Shown: positions 1 to 9,522 of the stretch, in pieces
Layout of the letters: the number at the start of each line of letters is the position of its first letter
Position numbering within the stretch: position 1 is the stretch's first letter
Assembly: GCA_008081045.1 (NCBI GenBank)
Contig: VMDC01000003.1
Span: forward strand, 62,001-126,000
DNA: 64,000 bases
Direction: 5' to 3'
DNA from: Gammaproteobacteria bacterium
GTDB taxonomy: Bacteria > Pseudomonadota > Gammaproteobacteria > Pseudomonadales > Pseudohongiellaceae
The notes under the pieces: generated by a model
The model's database searches: none
Told to the model about the DNA's origin: nothing
Seen by the model: only the letters and a program-made list of their open reading frames with translations
Translations under genes and position numbers: made by a program

Positions 1-1
1 G

Positions 2-316
2 ATCACGGCGCTCTCTTGCGCCAACTCTGAAATACAAACTCTGGACAACATCGGCCTTCTATCCCGGCTGCGATTCCTCGATGTCAGCGGAAATCAGATT
101 ACGAATATCACACCGCTGGAGACTCTGCCGGAGCTGAGCGGAATCAATTTGGCAAACAATCAGATTGCCGAAATCGGCCCGCTATTTAACCTGCCCAGTC
201 TGACATCCGTTTTACTGGAGGGAAATGGCGCAATACCCTGCACGCAGTTGCGGTTGCTCCAGCAAAAGCTTGAGCGCACATTCAGCCTGCCAAATCGCTG
301 CTCACCCCAGAGCTGA
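2..316 (+). CDS. Leucine-rich repeat protein, C-terminal end (partial)
   Basis: The 5' end lies outside the window; frame 2 is open from the edge to a TGA at 314-316. The roughly 104 visible residues contain consecutive leucine-rich repeats of about 22 residues of the internalin/SDS22 kind, with the recurring pattern L..L..L.LA.NQI..I.PL (for example FLDVSGNQITNITPL followed by INLANNQIAEIGPL). A capping tail with two cysteines follows. Such repeats form a curved protein-binding surface; partner and cellular location cannot be judged without the N-terminus. The last 15 bases overlap the 3' end of the convergent miaE gene. The repeat assignment is secure; the function is unknown. Confidence 0.75.
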   Translation: MTALSCANSEIQTLDNIGLLSRLRFLDVSGNQITNITPLETLPELSGINLANNQIAEIGPLFNLPSLTSVLLEGNGAIPCTQLRLLQQKLERTFSLPNRCSPQS

Positions 317-952
317 GGCTAGTGGCGTTCCGCTGTGGAAGCGAAACGTCTCATCTGGAGCGAGAATGAGGTCTTTTTCCACTTGTCCGAAAAACTCCAG
401 CCTCGCATCCACTTCGGCATGACCGGTCTCATAGGCCAGCGTAAGATAATCCTGAAAGTGTCTCGCCTCCGAGCGCAACAGATTGCGATAAAACTTGCTG
501 AGCTCCGGGTCAAGCACTTGCGCTAACATCGCGAATCGTTCACAGGAGCGCGCTTCGATATAGGCTCCGATCAAGAGAGTATCGACCAGCGCCAGAGATT
601 CCGAATGCGAGATATGTTGACGTAATCCGGCCGCATAACGAGACGGTGCGATCTGCGTATACTTAATGCCACGCTCCCTCATGAGCTCAACCACTTGCTG
701 AAAATGAAGGAGCTCTTCTCTGGCCAACTGCGACATTTTTGACAGCAACGTCGCATTGTCGGTGTAGCGGTACATCAGCTTCATCGCGGTAGCGGCTGCT
801 TTCTTTTCGCAGTTAGCATGGTCTATCAACAGCTCTTCAGGATGATTCAGCGCCTCTGCCAACCATTCACCCGGTGTTTCACAACGCAGAAAACTGCAAA
901 CCGGCTCAGTCAGAGCGGCATCAACTGGACGGCACTCAGTGGCGCGTGTCAT
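302..952 (-). CDS. miaE: tRNA-(ms2io6A)-hydroxylase MiaE
   Basis: Non-haem di-iron monooxygenase that hydroxylates the isopentenyl group of ms2i6A at position 37 of tRNAs reading UNN codons. From the chosen start it has 216 residues and shows the carboxylate/histidine ligand set of a ferritin-like four-helix bundle: a Glu near residue 49, EExxH at 79-83, a Glu near 133 and ExxH at 162-165. The open frame reaches 1015, but the ATG at 952 has a GAGG ten bases upstream, whereas the first ATGs lie deep inside rmuC. With this start the gene overlaps the end of rmuC by 17 bases, suggesting translational coupling. Its end overlaps the convergent LRR gene. Confidence 0.88.
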   Translation of the reverse strand: MTRATECRPVDAALTEPVCSFLRCETPGEWLAEALNHPEELLIDHANCEKKAAATAMKLMYRYTDNATLLSKMSQLAREELLHFQQVVELMRERGIKYTQIAPSRYAAGLRQHISHSESLALVDTLLIGAYIEARSCERFAMLAQVLDPELSKFYRNLLRSEARHFQDYLTLAYETGHAEVDARLEFFGQVEKDLILAPDETFRFHSGTPLASALG

Positions 953-2336
953 CTTCAACATTCCCCTCGATACCTTGTTCAGGCTGAGGTGCCGCCTCAG
1001 TCTCACCAACATCATCTGCTACATCAACAAGCTTGGCACTTTGCTTCTTGCTGGTCTTCGCCCCTAATTGTCTGAGCGCCTCCGCCCGTCTGACCAGATT
1101 ACCGCGACCCGAAACCAGTTTATTTCTGGCTTTCTCAAAACTTTTTCGTGTCGCGTCAATGCGCCCGCCCACTTCTTCAAGATCCTCAACGAAGGCCACG
1201 AACTTGTCGTAGAGCGCGCCCGCTCGGTCTGCAATTTCGTTCGCATTCTGATTCTGCTGCGCCAGCCGCCAAAGATTCTGAACAGTCCTGAGCGTAGTCA
1301 GCAGCGTTGAGGGCACAACAAAAATAATATTCCGCTCGAAAGCATACTGGAACAGATCACGATCCATCTGCACTGCGGTACTGTAAGCAGCCTCAACGGG
1401 CATAAACAGAAACACATAATCCAGCGAATTTATCCCAGAGAGGTTTTGATAGTCCTTAGCTGACAGTGTTTTAACGTGCTGCCGGACCGACGCAATATGC
1501 TGCTTTAACAGCGCGTCCTTGTCAGCCCCCTGCTCATTTGAGCAGAATGCATCCCAGGCTTTGAGCGACACTTTCGAATCAATCACAATATCGCGGGACT
1601 CGGGCAAATGAACGATAACATCTGGCTGAGATTTGCTCCCGTCCTCCGCCTTCAGCGCAACCTGCACTTCATATTCACGCCCTTTCGTGAGGCCAGACTT
1701 TTCGAGAATCGATTCCAGCACGAACTCACCCCACGTGCCCTGCGCTTTGTTATCGGATTTCAGAGCGTTAGTGAGATTGATCGCATCTTCGCTGATCTTG
1801 TTATTCAGATCCTGTAGAGCCTTAATTTCCCGAACCAGGGAAAAGCGCTCTTTGGATTCCTTGTCATATGTTTCTTCGACACGCTTTTCAAATTGCGTTA
1901 TTTTTTCCTGAAGCGGCGACAGCAGCGCCGTGATATTTTCCTTACTGCTCTGGCTAAGGCTTTTACTTTTTGCCTCAAGCAAGTCATTAGCCATATTCTT
2001 AAATGACTCTCCGAGCTGCTCTTTAGAACGTTCGATAAACGCAAGCTTTTCTTCGAACTGATCTCGTTCCAGCTCGGAACGGGCGTGTAAGCCCGCCAGT
2101 TCCTCTTTCGATTTCGCCAGCTCTGACTGGCTTGTTGCAAGCGCCTCTTTCAGCCCGGCCAGCTCGGCAGCTGACAGCGCTAACTCCGTTTCCTTGGAAT
2201 TGAGTTTTTCTAAGGCAGCCGTCTCTTCGATTCGGGATCGATTCAGTTTCGCAAACAGGAGAAACACACAGATGATCGAAGCGAGCGCGACAACCACCAG
2301 AATAAAGACAAGCAGTGGCAGAAGTGTTTCATTCAC
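936..2336 (-). CDS. rmuC: DNA recombination protein RmuC
   Basis: Membrane-anchored protein of the RmuC family, known to limit recombination at inverted repeats and predicted to carry a nuclease-like fold. The 466 residues show an N-terminal transmembrane helix (about residues 5-28, followed by a basic stretch), a long Glu/Lys/Ser-rich coiled coil (about 35-180), and the conserved RmuC domain (about 190-430) containing GTWGE, PDVIVHLPE and VIDSKVSL. The C-terminal 40 residues are acidic and low in complexity. Length is normal for the family. miaE begins inside its 3' end. The physiological substrate of this family is still not settled. Confidence 0.93.
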   Translation of the reverse strand: MNETLLPLLVFILVVVALASIICVFLLFAKLNRSRIEETAALEKLNSKETELALSAAELAGLKEALATSQSELAKSKEELAGLHARSELERDQFEEKLAFIERSKEQLGESFKNMANDLLEAKSKSLSQSSKENITALLSPLQEKITQFEKRVEETYDKESKERFSLVREIKALQDLNNKISEDAINLTNALKSDNKAQGTWGEFVLESILEKSGLTKGREYEVQVALKAEDGSKSQPDVIVHLPESRDIVIDSKVSLKAWDAFCSNEQGADKDALLKQHIASVRQHVKTLSAKDYQNLSGINSLDYVFLFMPVEAAYSTAVQMDRDLFQYAFERNIIFVVPSTLLTTLRTVQNLWRLAQQNQNANEIADRAGALYDKFVAFVEDLEEVGGRIDATRKSFEKARNKLVSGRGNLVRRAEALRQLGAKTSKKQSAKLVDVADDVGETEAAPQPEQGIEGNVEDDTRH

Positions 2337-2377
2337 AGGAGGCGGTCCGGGACAGAAGGTGCAGGACGGTGGGATGG

Positions 2378-3472
2378 TCAGGATAAATTATCATTAATGA
2401 CTTGCAGCAGTTCTTGGTTCAGTTCCCCCGATTCAGGATTGATGACAAGGGCTTCAGTGATGACATTGACTACGGCACCGGTCTCAAGAATCCGGACACT
2501 GAAATCCTGAGCTTCATTTGGCTCGATTTCCCCCCCACGGCCCAATAATCTGCCGAACCAGCCGGGAGGGTCGACCTCATCAGCTGCGCCGGCAAATCTG
2601 ACGTTAATCACAGACTGATCACGGTTCTCATCGAGGATATCAATCTCTGCGCTTTGCAGTGCCTGGCGCACCTGAACCCACGCTCTGTTGTAGTCCAGCT
2701 TCAACTCCAAAACCGGATCGCCCGCGCTACCAGTAATGATGTTTGCCTTGCTTTCAGCCTGAATGGTGCCGGCCAGCAAGCTGGCGGAAGACGCCTGGTA
2801 AATGTCATTCCGATCGGCCAGGAACTGAGACACCGAACGCAACATGTCCTGTTCCAGATCCAATGAGGAAGACTCCTCCGGCCAGGTTACGACTGTCGGT
2901 ACCGGATCTTCACGAAGATTCTGTAAATGGGTGACGTATATTTCGGAATATCCCGAATGCAATCCGGGCTCAATCCGAATCTGATACTTGTGGCGGTTTT
3001 CCTGATCCAGTCCGATTTCCACCCAGGAAGTCTCCAGTATGCCTGCACTCGGATTTTCATAGTCGAGAGCAATCTGAAGTTCTGTCCAGTAATCCCTGAT
3101 CAGTGGCCACACCTGCCCTGGTGTCGCATCAATGAGAATCCAACGCACACCAGCCAGGCTCTGGATGACGACGCCTTCACGACGACGCTCCTCGATGGGT
3201 CTGGGCAGCGGGATTTCTTCGAAGGCTTCCGCGTCTGCAGAAAAAGGCTCCGGGATCACGTAAAGCTGATCAATTGTGTAACTGTCTAATTCTGCGGGTA
3301 TCCGCATATCCGGAATTACCTGCGCCGCCTGATATCCACCTTCGTCAGCAAACAAGCCGTTTTCCCCGCCGAACCAGGCGCTGTCACCCCCAATAAGTCC
3401 GCACGAACTCAGGAACAGAGCCGAACTCAGCAGAAGCAGCGGTCTCGTCAGATAAGCGCTAAACAGTTTCAT
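2378..3472 (-). CDS. bamC: Outer membrane assembly lipoprotein BamC
   Basis: Lipoprotein subunit of the BAM complex that inserts beta-barrel proteins into the outer membrane. The N-terminus has a hydrophobic signal ending in a lipobox LSSC at about residues 22-25, followed by the extended unstructured segment (YTIDQLYVIPEPF region) and two helix-grip domains, as in BamC/NlpB. The open frame begins with TTG at 3478, but the ATG at 3472 is the more natural start, giving 364 residues. It lies 28 bases downstream of dapA in the same direction, the dapA-bamC arrangement common in gammaproteobacteria. Sequence conservation of BamC is low, so the call leans on synteny plus the lipobox. Confidence 0.85.
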   Translation of the reverse strand: MKLFSAYLTRPLLLLSSALFLSSCGLIGGDSAWFGGENGLFADEGGYQAAQVIPDMRIPAELDSYTIDQLYVIPEPFSADAEAFEEIPLPRPIEERRREGVVIQSLAGVRWILIDATPGQVWPLIRDYWTELQIALDYENPSAGILETSWVEIGLDQENRHKYQIRIEPGLHSGYSEIYVTHLQNLREDPVPTVVTWPEESSSLDLEQDMLRSVSQFLADRNDIYQASSASLLAGTIQAESKANIITGSAGDPVLELKLDYNRAWVQVRQALQSAEIDILDENRDQSVINVRFAGAADEVDPPGWFGRLLGRGGEIEPNEAQDFSVRILETGAVVNVITEALVINPESGELNQELLQVINDNLS

Positions 3473-3500
3473 TCCCAAAACCTACGTCTATAGCATCAAT

Positions 3501-4400
3501 TCAAACGTCAAGATCGATTTCGATTCCAGCAGCAGCCAGAGCGTTGCTAACTTGGACATGATATCTCACACTGAGTTCCACCAATGGCAGCCTCAGCGCG
3601 GGGGATATCAGGCCCATTTTCGCCAGAGCCCACTTCACCGGCACCGGGTTTCCTTCCAGAAACAGCGTTTCATGCAGCTCAGTCAGGGCGCCGTCAAGCC
3701 GCTCTGCTTCCGCCCGGTCTCCGGCTAAGGCAGCAGCACACATTTGGCTCATCAACAAAGGAGCCACATTGGCAGTGACCGAAATCGTGCCACCTGCCCC
3801 GGCAAGAATAAGCTCCCGGGACAGCCCGTCCTCACCGCTGTATACCGCCAGTCTGTCTCCGTAAGCCTCGATCAGCTTGAGTCCCGTTTGCAGGTCACCC
3901 GTCGCATCTTTAATGCCTACAATATTATCGAACTCAGTCAGACGCCCGATTGTTTCAAAGGAGAGATCGCAGGCAGTCCGGCCCGGCACGTTGTAGAGAA
4001 TTTGCGGTATGTCGACTGATTCGGCAATCACTTTAAAGTGCTGATAGAGCCCTTCTTGTGACGGTCTGGTGTAGTAGGGGGTCACCAGCAGCGCTGCGTC
4101 GGCACCGGACTTCGCCGCATCCGAGGTAAATTCGAGTGCCTCATGGGTGTTGTTAGAGCCAGTTCCCGCAATTACCGGTATCCGATGATTCACGTAGGAC
4201 ACACAATGGCCGACCAGCTCGCAGTGCTCCGCAGGACTTAGCGTGGCAGATTCACCGGTGGTACCGACTACAACGATTGCATTGGTACCGGATTCGATGT
4301 GCCAGTCAACCAAGCGCTCGAGCGCGCGCAGATCCACCTCGCCACGCTCTGTCATCGGCGTCACAATCGCCACTAAACTACCCTGAATTCGCGTTTTCAA
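3501..4400 (-). CDS. dapA: 4-hydroxy-tetrahydrodipicolinate synthase DapA
   Basis: Condenses pyruvate with aspartate semialdehyde in the first committed step of the diaminopimelate/lysine pathway, supplying peptidoglycan precursor. The 299 residues form a single TIM-barrel aldolase: the GTTGES motif with Thr47/Thr48, Tyr110, Tyr136 in YNVPGRT and the Schiff-base Lys164 in GIKDATG correspond to the E. coli catalytic set. The start is a TTG at 4400; no ATG is available near the conserved N-terminus SLVAIVTP. bamC follows in the same direction. Confidence 0.97.
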   Translation of the reverse strand: MKTRIQGSLVAIVTPMTERGEVDLRALERLVDWHIESGTNAIVVVGTTGESATLSPAEHCELVGHCVSYVNHRIPVIAGTGSNNTHEALEFTSDAAKSGADAALLVTPYYTRPSQEGLYQHFKVIAESVDIPQILYNVPGRTACDLSFETIGRLTEFDNIVGIKDATGDLQTGLKLIEAYGDRLAVYSGEDGLSRELILAGAGGTISVTANVAPLLMSQMCAAALAGDRAEAERLDGALTELHETLFLEGNPVPVKWALAKMGLISPALRLPLVELSVRYHVQVSNALAAAGIEIDLDV

Positions 4401-4466
4401 TGGTTGCCAAGCCTGGGGAAATGTACCGGAGGGAAACTCGATTATATCACAGGCGCCGAAACGCAG

Positions 4467-5543
4467 TCATTCGTTCAAATCGGGCGTCTTCGCCTGTACC
4501 CGACTCGGCCACGCGTTAATGATGGCCTTGATGAGAGTTGCCAGCGGGATAGCGAAAAACACCCCTGCCAGCCCCCAGATACCACCAAAGACCAGAACCG
4601 CCGCGATGATCGCAACCGGATGCAGGTCATTTGCTTCAGAAAAAATCACCGGAACCAAAACATTTCCATCCAAGATTTGCAGGATCAGATAAGCGATCAT
4701 TACCGTGTAGAATTCACTGCCGATTCCCCACTGAACATAGGCGACCGCTGCAACCGGAACCGTAACCACAGTCGCGCCAATGTAAGGCACGATGACGGAC
4801 AAACCGATGAGAACGGACAACAGCAGCGCGTAGTTCATGCCGAGCACGATGAAGAGCAGATAAGCGGCTCCTCCCACGATTAATACCTCGATGAACTTGC
4901 CGCGAATATAGTTGGAGATCTGCTCATCCATCTCCTTCCAGATCCGAATCATCAACGGACGGTTACGTGGCAGGAAATTGCCCGCCCAAAGCACCAAATC
5001 CTCTTTGTCTTTCATGACAAAAAACACGAGTATGGGCACCAGCACCAGGAAAATCACCCAGCCAAACACGTTCGGCAGGCTTGCCAGTGAATATTCGAGG
5101 ATTCTCTGGCCAAAGCCACCTACCTCACCACCAAGACCATCAATGAACGTTTCGACCTGATTTTCAGAAAATAACGTGGGGTAATTCTCTGGCAGCGATA
5201 CCAATGTCGCCTGCCAGTCACGCAGAAGCTTGGGTATTTCGTTCGCCAGCAGCCTCAATTGGTCCCATGCCCTTGGCAAGAGGTACAGCAACATCACCGC
5301 GAAGAGGCTGATAAACAGCGTATAAACAAAAAAGAAAGCCAGACGCGCAGAAGCCCCGTATCGCAGCAACAGGTTAACCAGACCCTGCATCAGATAGGCA
5401 ATGACTATTGCGGCAATGAGAGGCGCCAGAATCTCACCGATCAGCACCAGCAGGATCAAGCCAACGGCCAGCAGGATAAGAAGGATGAGGGATTCTTCGT
5501 CGTGAAAATAACGATCAAAGAAGTCGTTAAGAAGTTTCTTCAT
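4467..5543 (-). CDS. AI-2E/PerM family membrane transporter
   Basis: Integral membrane protein of 358 residues in the AI-2E transporter (PerM/YfgO/TqsA) family. About seven to eight hydrophobic segments are visible: one pair near residues 15-55, one near 68-92, and a block from about 150 to 345, with a hydrophilic loop between them (residues 100-145). Family members have been linked to export of autoinducer-2 or to Na+/H+ antiport, but the substrate here cannot be read from the sequence. In Pseudomonas and E. coli a PerM-type gene sits near dapA/bamC/bepA, as here. The TusA-like gene starts 27 bases upstream in the same direction. Confidence 0.85.
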   Translation of the reverse strand: MKKLLNDFFDRYFHDEESLILLILLAVGLILLVLIGEILAPLIAAIVIAYLMQGLVNLLLRYGASARLAFFFVYTLFISLFAVMLLYLLPRAWDQLRLLANEIPKLLRDWQATLVSLPENYPTLFSENQVETFIDGLGGEVGGFGQRILEYSLASLPNVFGWVIFLVLVPILVFFVMKDKEDLVLWAGNFLPRNRPLMIRIWKEMDEQISNYIRGKFIEVLIVGGAAYLLFIVLGMNYALLLSVLIGLSVIVPYIGATVVTVPVAAVAYVQWGIGSEFYTVMIAYLILQILDGNVLVPVIFSEANDLHPVAIIAAVLVFGGIWGLAGVFFAIPLATLIKAIINAWPSRVQAKTPDLNE

Positions 5544-5569
5544 AGGCGACAGATGATTGCCCGGCTAAA

Positions 5570-5800
5570 TCAGCCCCGTTGAATCCAGAAAGTGTAAACA
5601 CCTTCAACATTCTGAAACTCAAGAATTTGATGATCGCTGCGCTCAACAAAAAGCGAGAAGTCCTTCTCGGACGCAGGATCCGTTGCCACAACCTTTAATA
5701 TCTGCAAGGGTGCCAATTCATTTAATGCCAGCTTCGCTTTCAGCAGCGGCATCGGGCATGACAGGCCGGTGACGTCTAATTCTCGATGTACTTCTTTCAT
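5570..5800 (-). CDS. TusA-type sulfurtransferase
   Basis: Small protein of 76 residues in the TusA/SirA/YedF family. The active-site signature CPMPLLKAK, with the persulfide-forming cysteine, sits at about residues 16-24, after a short beta strand ELDVTGLS. Family members relay sulfur for tRNA thiolation, molybdenum cofactor or selenium metabolism; the specific acceptor cannot be assigned. It is immediately upstream of the PerM-type gene and divergent from bepA. The length is typical. Confidence 0.9.
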   Translation of the reverse strand: MKEVHRELDVTGLSCPMPLLKAKLALNELAPLQILKVVATDPASEKDFSLFVERSDHQILEFQNVEGVYTFWIQRG

Positions 5801-5927
5801 GCAGGCTATGGTATCAAGCGTTGGGGCCGGCTGACCACGACAAACTCAGCTAATTTATCGATAAGTCACTCATACAACTGCATTATTTATGATAATCTCA
5901 ACGCATTCTGGCCACAGATGACACTGA

Positions 5928-7382
5928 ATGTCGTACCGTACTTTCTCATTAAATTCTCTGGGCATTTACCTCTACTTGGTTGCCGCCGTCTGTCTGGCGC
6001 AGCCCGAACTGCCACGCCTCGGTGATCGCATTTCAGGGACGGTGTCTCTGGATCAGGAATATGTGATGGGGCAGCAGTTCCTGAGCCAGTTGCGACGTGG
6101 CGCACCGACGATACCTGACGCACTACTCAACACCTACCTCGAAAGCATCTCCTATCGGCTGGCCGCTCGCAGTCAGCTGACGGACCGCCGCCTGTCATTT
6201 GTGATCATCGACAGTGAGGAGATCAATGCGTTTGCCGCGCCCGGAGGCATTATCGGAGTGAATACCGGCCTGTTTCTGAACGCTCACAGTGAGGCAGAGT
6301 TTGCTTCTGTCATGGGACACGAAATCGCCCATGTCAGCCAGAGGCACTTCGCCAGAGGTGTCGATGAAGCGCAAGCCGGCCGCGTTGGCCACCTCGCATC
6401 TCTGCTTGCCAGCGTATTGGTGATGGCGACCTCAGATGGCGGACACGGCGCAGCGGCGCTGGGTGCTGCGCAGGGTCTTGCCATGGATCGGCAGCTAAGG
6501 TTCAGCCGCAGCAATGAACAAGAAGCTGACCGTATTGGTCAGGACACCCTCTACAATGCGGGCTTCGATCCTGGCGCTCAGGCGCGAATGTATGAACGGC
6601 TGCTCGCGGCCAATCGGTTTGGACGTCGCCCGCCAGAATTTTTACTCACCCACCCGCTGACAGAGTCTCGCATTTCAGACAGCCGAGGCCGCGCCTTGCG
6701 CTACCCACAGCGCGACTATGCGGACAGCTTGAATTATCAGATCATGAGAGCGCGCGTCATCGGACACTACGCTCCGGACAAAGCCGCGCTGGTCCTTGAT
6801 TCGGAACAAAATCTGGAAAGCAGCACAAGTCCATTCAATGAAGAAGTGAACCGATACGCTCTGGCAGTGGCCTACTGGGAGAACGAGCAGTATACGGAGG
6901 CCGACAGAACCCTTGCCCCTCTGTTAGTGAAATACCCGAATCTGATCAGTCTCGTCGTGACGCAAGCCGAGATCTACACCAAGCAAAATGAAGCTGGGCG
7001 CGCGATCCAGTATTTGGAGCGACATCTGGAGATCAACCCGGACAACCATCCTCTCACCATGGCGCATGTCGATGCACTGCTGGCATCGAGATCCTACAAC
7101 GCAGCGGCCGAAGTCATGGAGCAGCACACCAAAAACCGGGAAGACGATCATCATTTGTGGTATCAACTTGCAGAAACCTGGGGCCAGGCGGGCAACATCA
7201 GCAAAGTTCACCAAGCCCGCGCCGAGTACTTCACACTGATTTCAGATTTTCGCAATGCCCGTCAGCAACTGCAGTTCGCCCTGCAAATTGAAACCGATGA
7301 AGCGAGTAATCCGGCGCTTCAGGCCCGACTCCGCCAAAAGATCAAAGATCTTGAGGATAGACAGCGGGCTTTGAACGGATAG
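5928..7382 (+). CDS. bepA: Periplasmic M48 metalloprotease/chaperone BepA
   Basis: Periplasmic zinc protease with a chaperone role in outer-membrane protein assembly, notably LptD maturation. The 484 residues begin with a signal peptide (hydrophobic to about residue 23, cleavage probably near CLA/QP). The zinc motif HEIAH is at 131-135 and the third ligand Glu lies in the EQEAD segment at about 197-201. A TPR array occupies about 290-480. The divergent TusA-like gene and the PerM, dapA and bamC genes nearby match the usual neighbourhood. It converges with nadA with only 18 bases between the stops. Confidence 0.92.
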   Translation: MSYRTFSLNSLGIYLYLVAAVCLAQPELPRLGDRISGTVSLDQEYVMGQQFLSQLRRGAPTIPDALLNTYLESISYRLAARSQLTDRRLSFVIIDSEEINAFAAPGGIIGVNTGLFLNAHSEAEFASVMGHEIAHVSQRHFARGVDEAQAGRVGHLASLLASVLVMATSDGGHGAAALGAAQGLAMDRQLRFSRSNEQEADRIGQDTLYNAGFDPGAQARMYERLLAANRFGRRPPEFLLTHPLTESRISDSRGRALRYPQRDYADSLNYQIMRARVIGHYAPDKAALVLDSEQNLESSTSPFNEEVNRYALAVAYWENEQYTEADRTLAPLLVKYPNLISLVVTQAEIYTKQNEAGRAIQYLERHLEINPDNHPLTMAHVDALLASRSYNAAAEVMEQHTKNREDDHHLWYQLAETWGQAGNISKVHQARAEYFTLISDFRNARQQLQFALQIETDEASNPALQARLRQKIKDLEDRQRALNG

Positions 7383-7400
7383 CAACAACCGGATTTCAGA

Positions 7401-8486
7401 CTACGCTTTGCCGCGGACGGCCAGCCGCTGCTCTTTGGCAAAATCCAGCATGCGGGTCAGCGGCTTCATGGCGTTTTGTGCGACTTCGGGTGCAATCTCA
7501 ATGGCATTGACCGGGTTGGACAAACTCTCACGCAAGGATTCAAGAGAATTCATTGCCATCCAGGGACAGTGAGCGCAGCTTCGGCAGGTCGCATCTTCCC
7601 CCGCTGTCGGAGCGACGATAAATGTTTTGTCAGGTGAAATTTGCTGGAGCTTGTGAAATATCCCTTTGTCTGTTGCCACGATAAATTCGTCGTTGGGCAG
7701 TCGCTGGGATGCTGAGATGATCTGGGTGGTCGAGCCAACAAAGTCGGCCATATCGAGTACTGATTGCGGAGATTCCGGATGCGCCAAGATCGCCGCGTCC
7801 GGATGCAGACGCTGCATGTCTGTCAGTCCCCGTGCTTTGAATTCCTCATGCACAATACAGGCAGCATCCCACAGCAGGACATCTGCCCCGGTCGACCGCT
7901 GCACATAGCTTCCTAAATGCTTGTCTGGCGCCCAGAGTATCTTTTTACCCTGCTCTGAGAGGTACTCCGCGACATCCAGGGCAATGCTGGAGGTGACTAC
8001 CCAGTCCGCCCGCGCCTTCACCGCCGCAGACGTGTTTGCGTAGACCACAACTTCCCGGTCAGGGTGCGCGTCACAGAACGGGGCAAAATCCTCAATCGGA
8101 CAGGCTATATCCAGTGAGCAGGTTGCTTCGAGAGTCGGCATCAGCACAGTCTTGTCGGGCGACAGGATTTTCGCGGTTTCGCCCATAAACCGGACCCCCG
8201 CCACGACCAGAATATCCGCATCGCAGTCATGCCCAAACCTGGCCATCTCGAGACTGTCTCCGACAAATCCGCCGCTTTCTTCAGCAAGCTCCTGCAGGAT
8301 ACTTTCAGTGTAATAGTGGGCCACGAGACGAGCGTTACGCTCGCCTAACAAGGTCAGGATTTCGGATTTACAGTTCGCAGCTTCTGATGCGGACAGTGGA
8401 CTGGGTGCTTCTGCGCGGGACAAATACTCTCGAACGACCTGCTGATCTGAAGCGAGCTGGCTTGACGGCAAATTGGGCATAGTCAT
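7401..8486 (-). CDS. nadA: Quinolinate synthase NadA
   Basis: Iron-sulfur enzyme that condenses iminoaspartate and dihydroxyacetone phosphate to quinolinate in de novo NAD synthesis. The 361 residues show the three cysteine regions that hold the [4Fe-4S] cluster: [19 protein letters not shown] and [13 protein letters not shown], plus HYYTES near the N-terminus. An alternative ATG two codons downstream (8480) cannot be excluded. The tRNA-Lys gene lies upstream in the same direction, a placement also known next to nadA in other gammaproteobacteria. Confidence 0.96.
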   Translation of the reverse strand: MTMPNLPSSQLASDQQVVREYLSRAEAPSPLSASEAANCKSEILTLLGERNARLVAHYYTESILQELAEESGGFVGDSLEMARFGHDCDADILVVAGVRFMGETAKILSPDKTVLMPTLEATCSLDIACPIEDFAPFCDAHPDREVVVYANTSAAVKARADWVVTSSIALDVAEYLSEQGKKILWAPDKHLGSYVQRSTGADVLLWDAACIVHEEFKARGLTDMQRLHPDAAILAHPESPQSVLDMADFVGSTTQIISASQRLPNDEFIVATDKGIFHKLQQISPDKTFIVAPTAGEDATCRSCAHCPWMAMNSLESLRESLSNPVNAIEIAPEVAQNAMKPLTRMLDFAKEQRLAVRGKA

Positions 8487-8661
8487 GTTTGAAAACCAAG
8501 AGAGCTCAGCTTAACACAGAAGGAGGACACCCGCCCTCTGACAAGCTCAAAACCGCCCCACCACTGACTGAGGCACAATCCTGCCCAGGAGTTGGCGCGC
8601 CTGCGCACTTTCCCGGAGGACGCTGCCGGATAAAGCCAGTGCAAAAAAGAAGAAAATGAAG

Positions 8662-8737
8662 TGGTGGGTCGTATAGGATTCGAACCTATGACCAATTGGT
8701 TAAAAGCCAACTGCTCTACCGACTGAGCTAACGACCC
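8662..8737 (-). tRNA. tRNA-Lys (anticodon UUU)
   Basis: Read on the minus strand the 76 bases form a complete cloverleaf: acceptor stem GGGTCGT paired with ACGACCC, D-loop GCTCAGTCGGTAGAGC, anticodon loop CTTTTAA with UUU, T-arm GGTTCGAATCC, discriminator A and an encoded CCA end at 8664-8662. It decodes AAA and AAG. A promoter with a GC-rich discriminator lies directly upstream, and a T-rich tract (minus strand, about 8641-8660) follows the 3' end. Confidence 0.98.
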
Positions 8738-8750
8738 ACAGAAGGGCGGT

Positions 8751-8778
8751 ATAGTACTACCAAACTGAAAAAACTCAA
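8751..8778 (-). promoter_or_regulatory. Promoter of tRNA-Lys
   Basis: On the minus strand TTGAGT (8778-8773), a 16-base spacer and TACTAT (8756-8751) precede the tRNA by 13 bases. The region between the -10 and the tRNA reads ACCGCCC, a GC-rich discriminator as seen at stringently controlled stable-RNA promoters. Seen by eye only. Confidence 0.6.
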
Positions 8779-8814
8779 GTCACCGCTGGATATTTACCTG
8801 AGTAATTGCCTGCC

Positions 8815-9486
8815 TCACCTATAGCGGGTCGGATCATGAAGCTGAGCATCAGCAAACCCCTGCTTCCGGAGGCGACAACTGTCGCATAACCCGCAGGCGT
8901 TTCCCACTTCATCAGCCTGATAGCAAGAGACAGTGAGCCCGTAATCGACCCCCAGCTCCATCCCGGCTTTTATGATGTCAGCTTTTGATTTCTCTACCAG
9001 TGGTGCATGTAAAACGATGGTTCCGCCTTCGACCGCCTTCTTGGTTGCCAGATTCATCATATTCTGGAACGCATCAATGTAGGCTGGCCGACAGTCAGGA
9101 TAGCCTGAATAATCCAGGGCATTGACACCAATGTAGATCGCACTGGCGTCGATGACTTCAGCCCAGGCCAGAGCATAGGCCAAAAACACGGTGTTCCTCG
9201 CCGGCACGTAGGTAACAGGGATGCCTTCGGTGCCGTCTTCAGGAACCGCCAAATTCTTGTCAGTAAGAGCCGACCCGCCAAGCGCGTCAAGACCCAGGCT
9301 GACAATCCTGTGCTCGATGCTCCCTTGGGATTCGACCACGCGCTTCGCAGCAGCAAGCTCACTCACGGATCGCTGCCCATAATCGAAGCTGAGCGCAAAA
9401 CAGTCATAACCCCGCGCACGGGCAATGGCCAGACAGGTCGCGGAATCCAAACCGCCAGAGACAAGCACCACAGCGCGATCAGTCAT
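8815..9486 (-). CDS. queC: 7-cyano-7-deazaguanine synthase QueC
   Basis: Converts 7-carboxy-7-deazaguanine to preQ0 with ATP and ammonia in queuosine biosynthesis. The 223 residues start with the PP-loop ATP pyrophosphatase motif SGGLDSAT (about 10-17) and end with the zinc-binding cysteines (C near residue 197, then CGLCDSC). Gene queE lies 36 bases upstream in the same direction, so the two consecutive pathway enzymes are co-transcribed. The tRNA-Lys gene downstream has its own promoter. Confidence 0.96.
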   Translation of the reverse strand: MTDRAVVLVSGGLDSATCLAIARARGYDCFALSFDYGQRSVSELAAAKRVVESQGSIEHRIVSLGLDALGGSALTDKNLAVPEDGTEGIPVTYVPARNTVFLAYALAWAEVIDASAIYIGVNALDYSGYPDCRPAYIDAFQNMMNLATKKAVEGGTIVLHAPLVEKSKADIIKAGMELGVDYGLTVSCYQADEVGNACGLCDSCRLRKQGFADAQLHDPTRYR

Positions 9487-9522
9487 CCGATTTATCTCCC
9501 GAGCTCCGTATTCCCATTCTGT

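Noticed and set aside
5855..5864. Palindrome TTATCGATAA between the TusA-like gene and bepA
   Set aside because: Ten bases in an AT-rich promoter region can occur by chance; no second copy seen.
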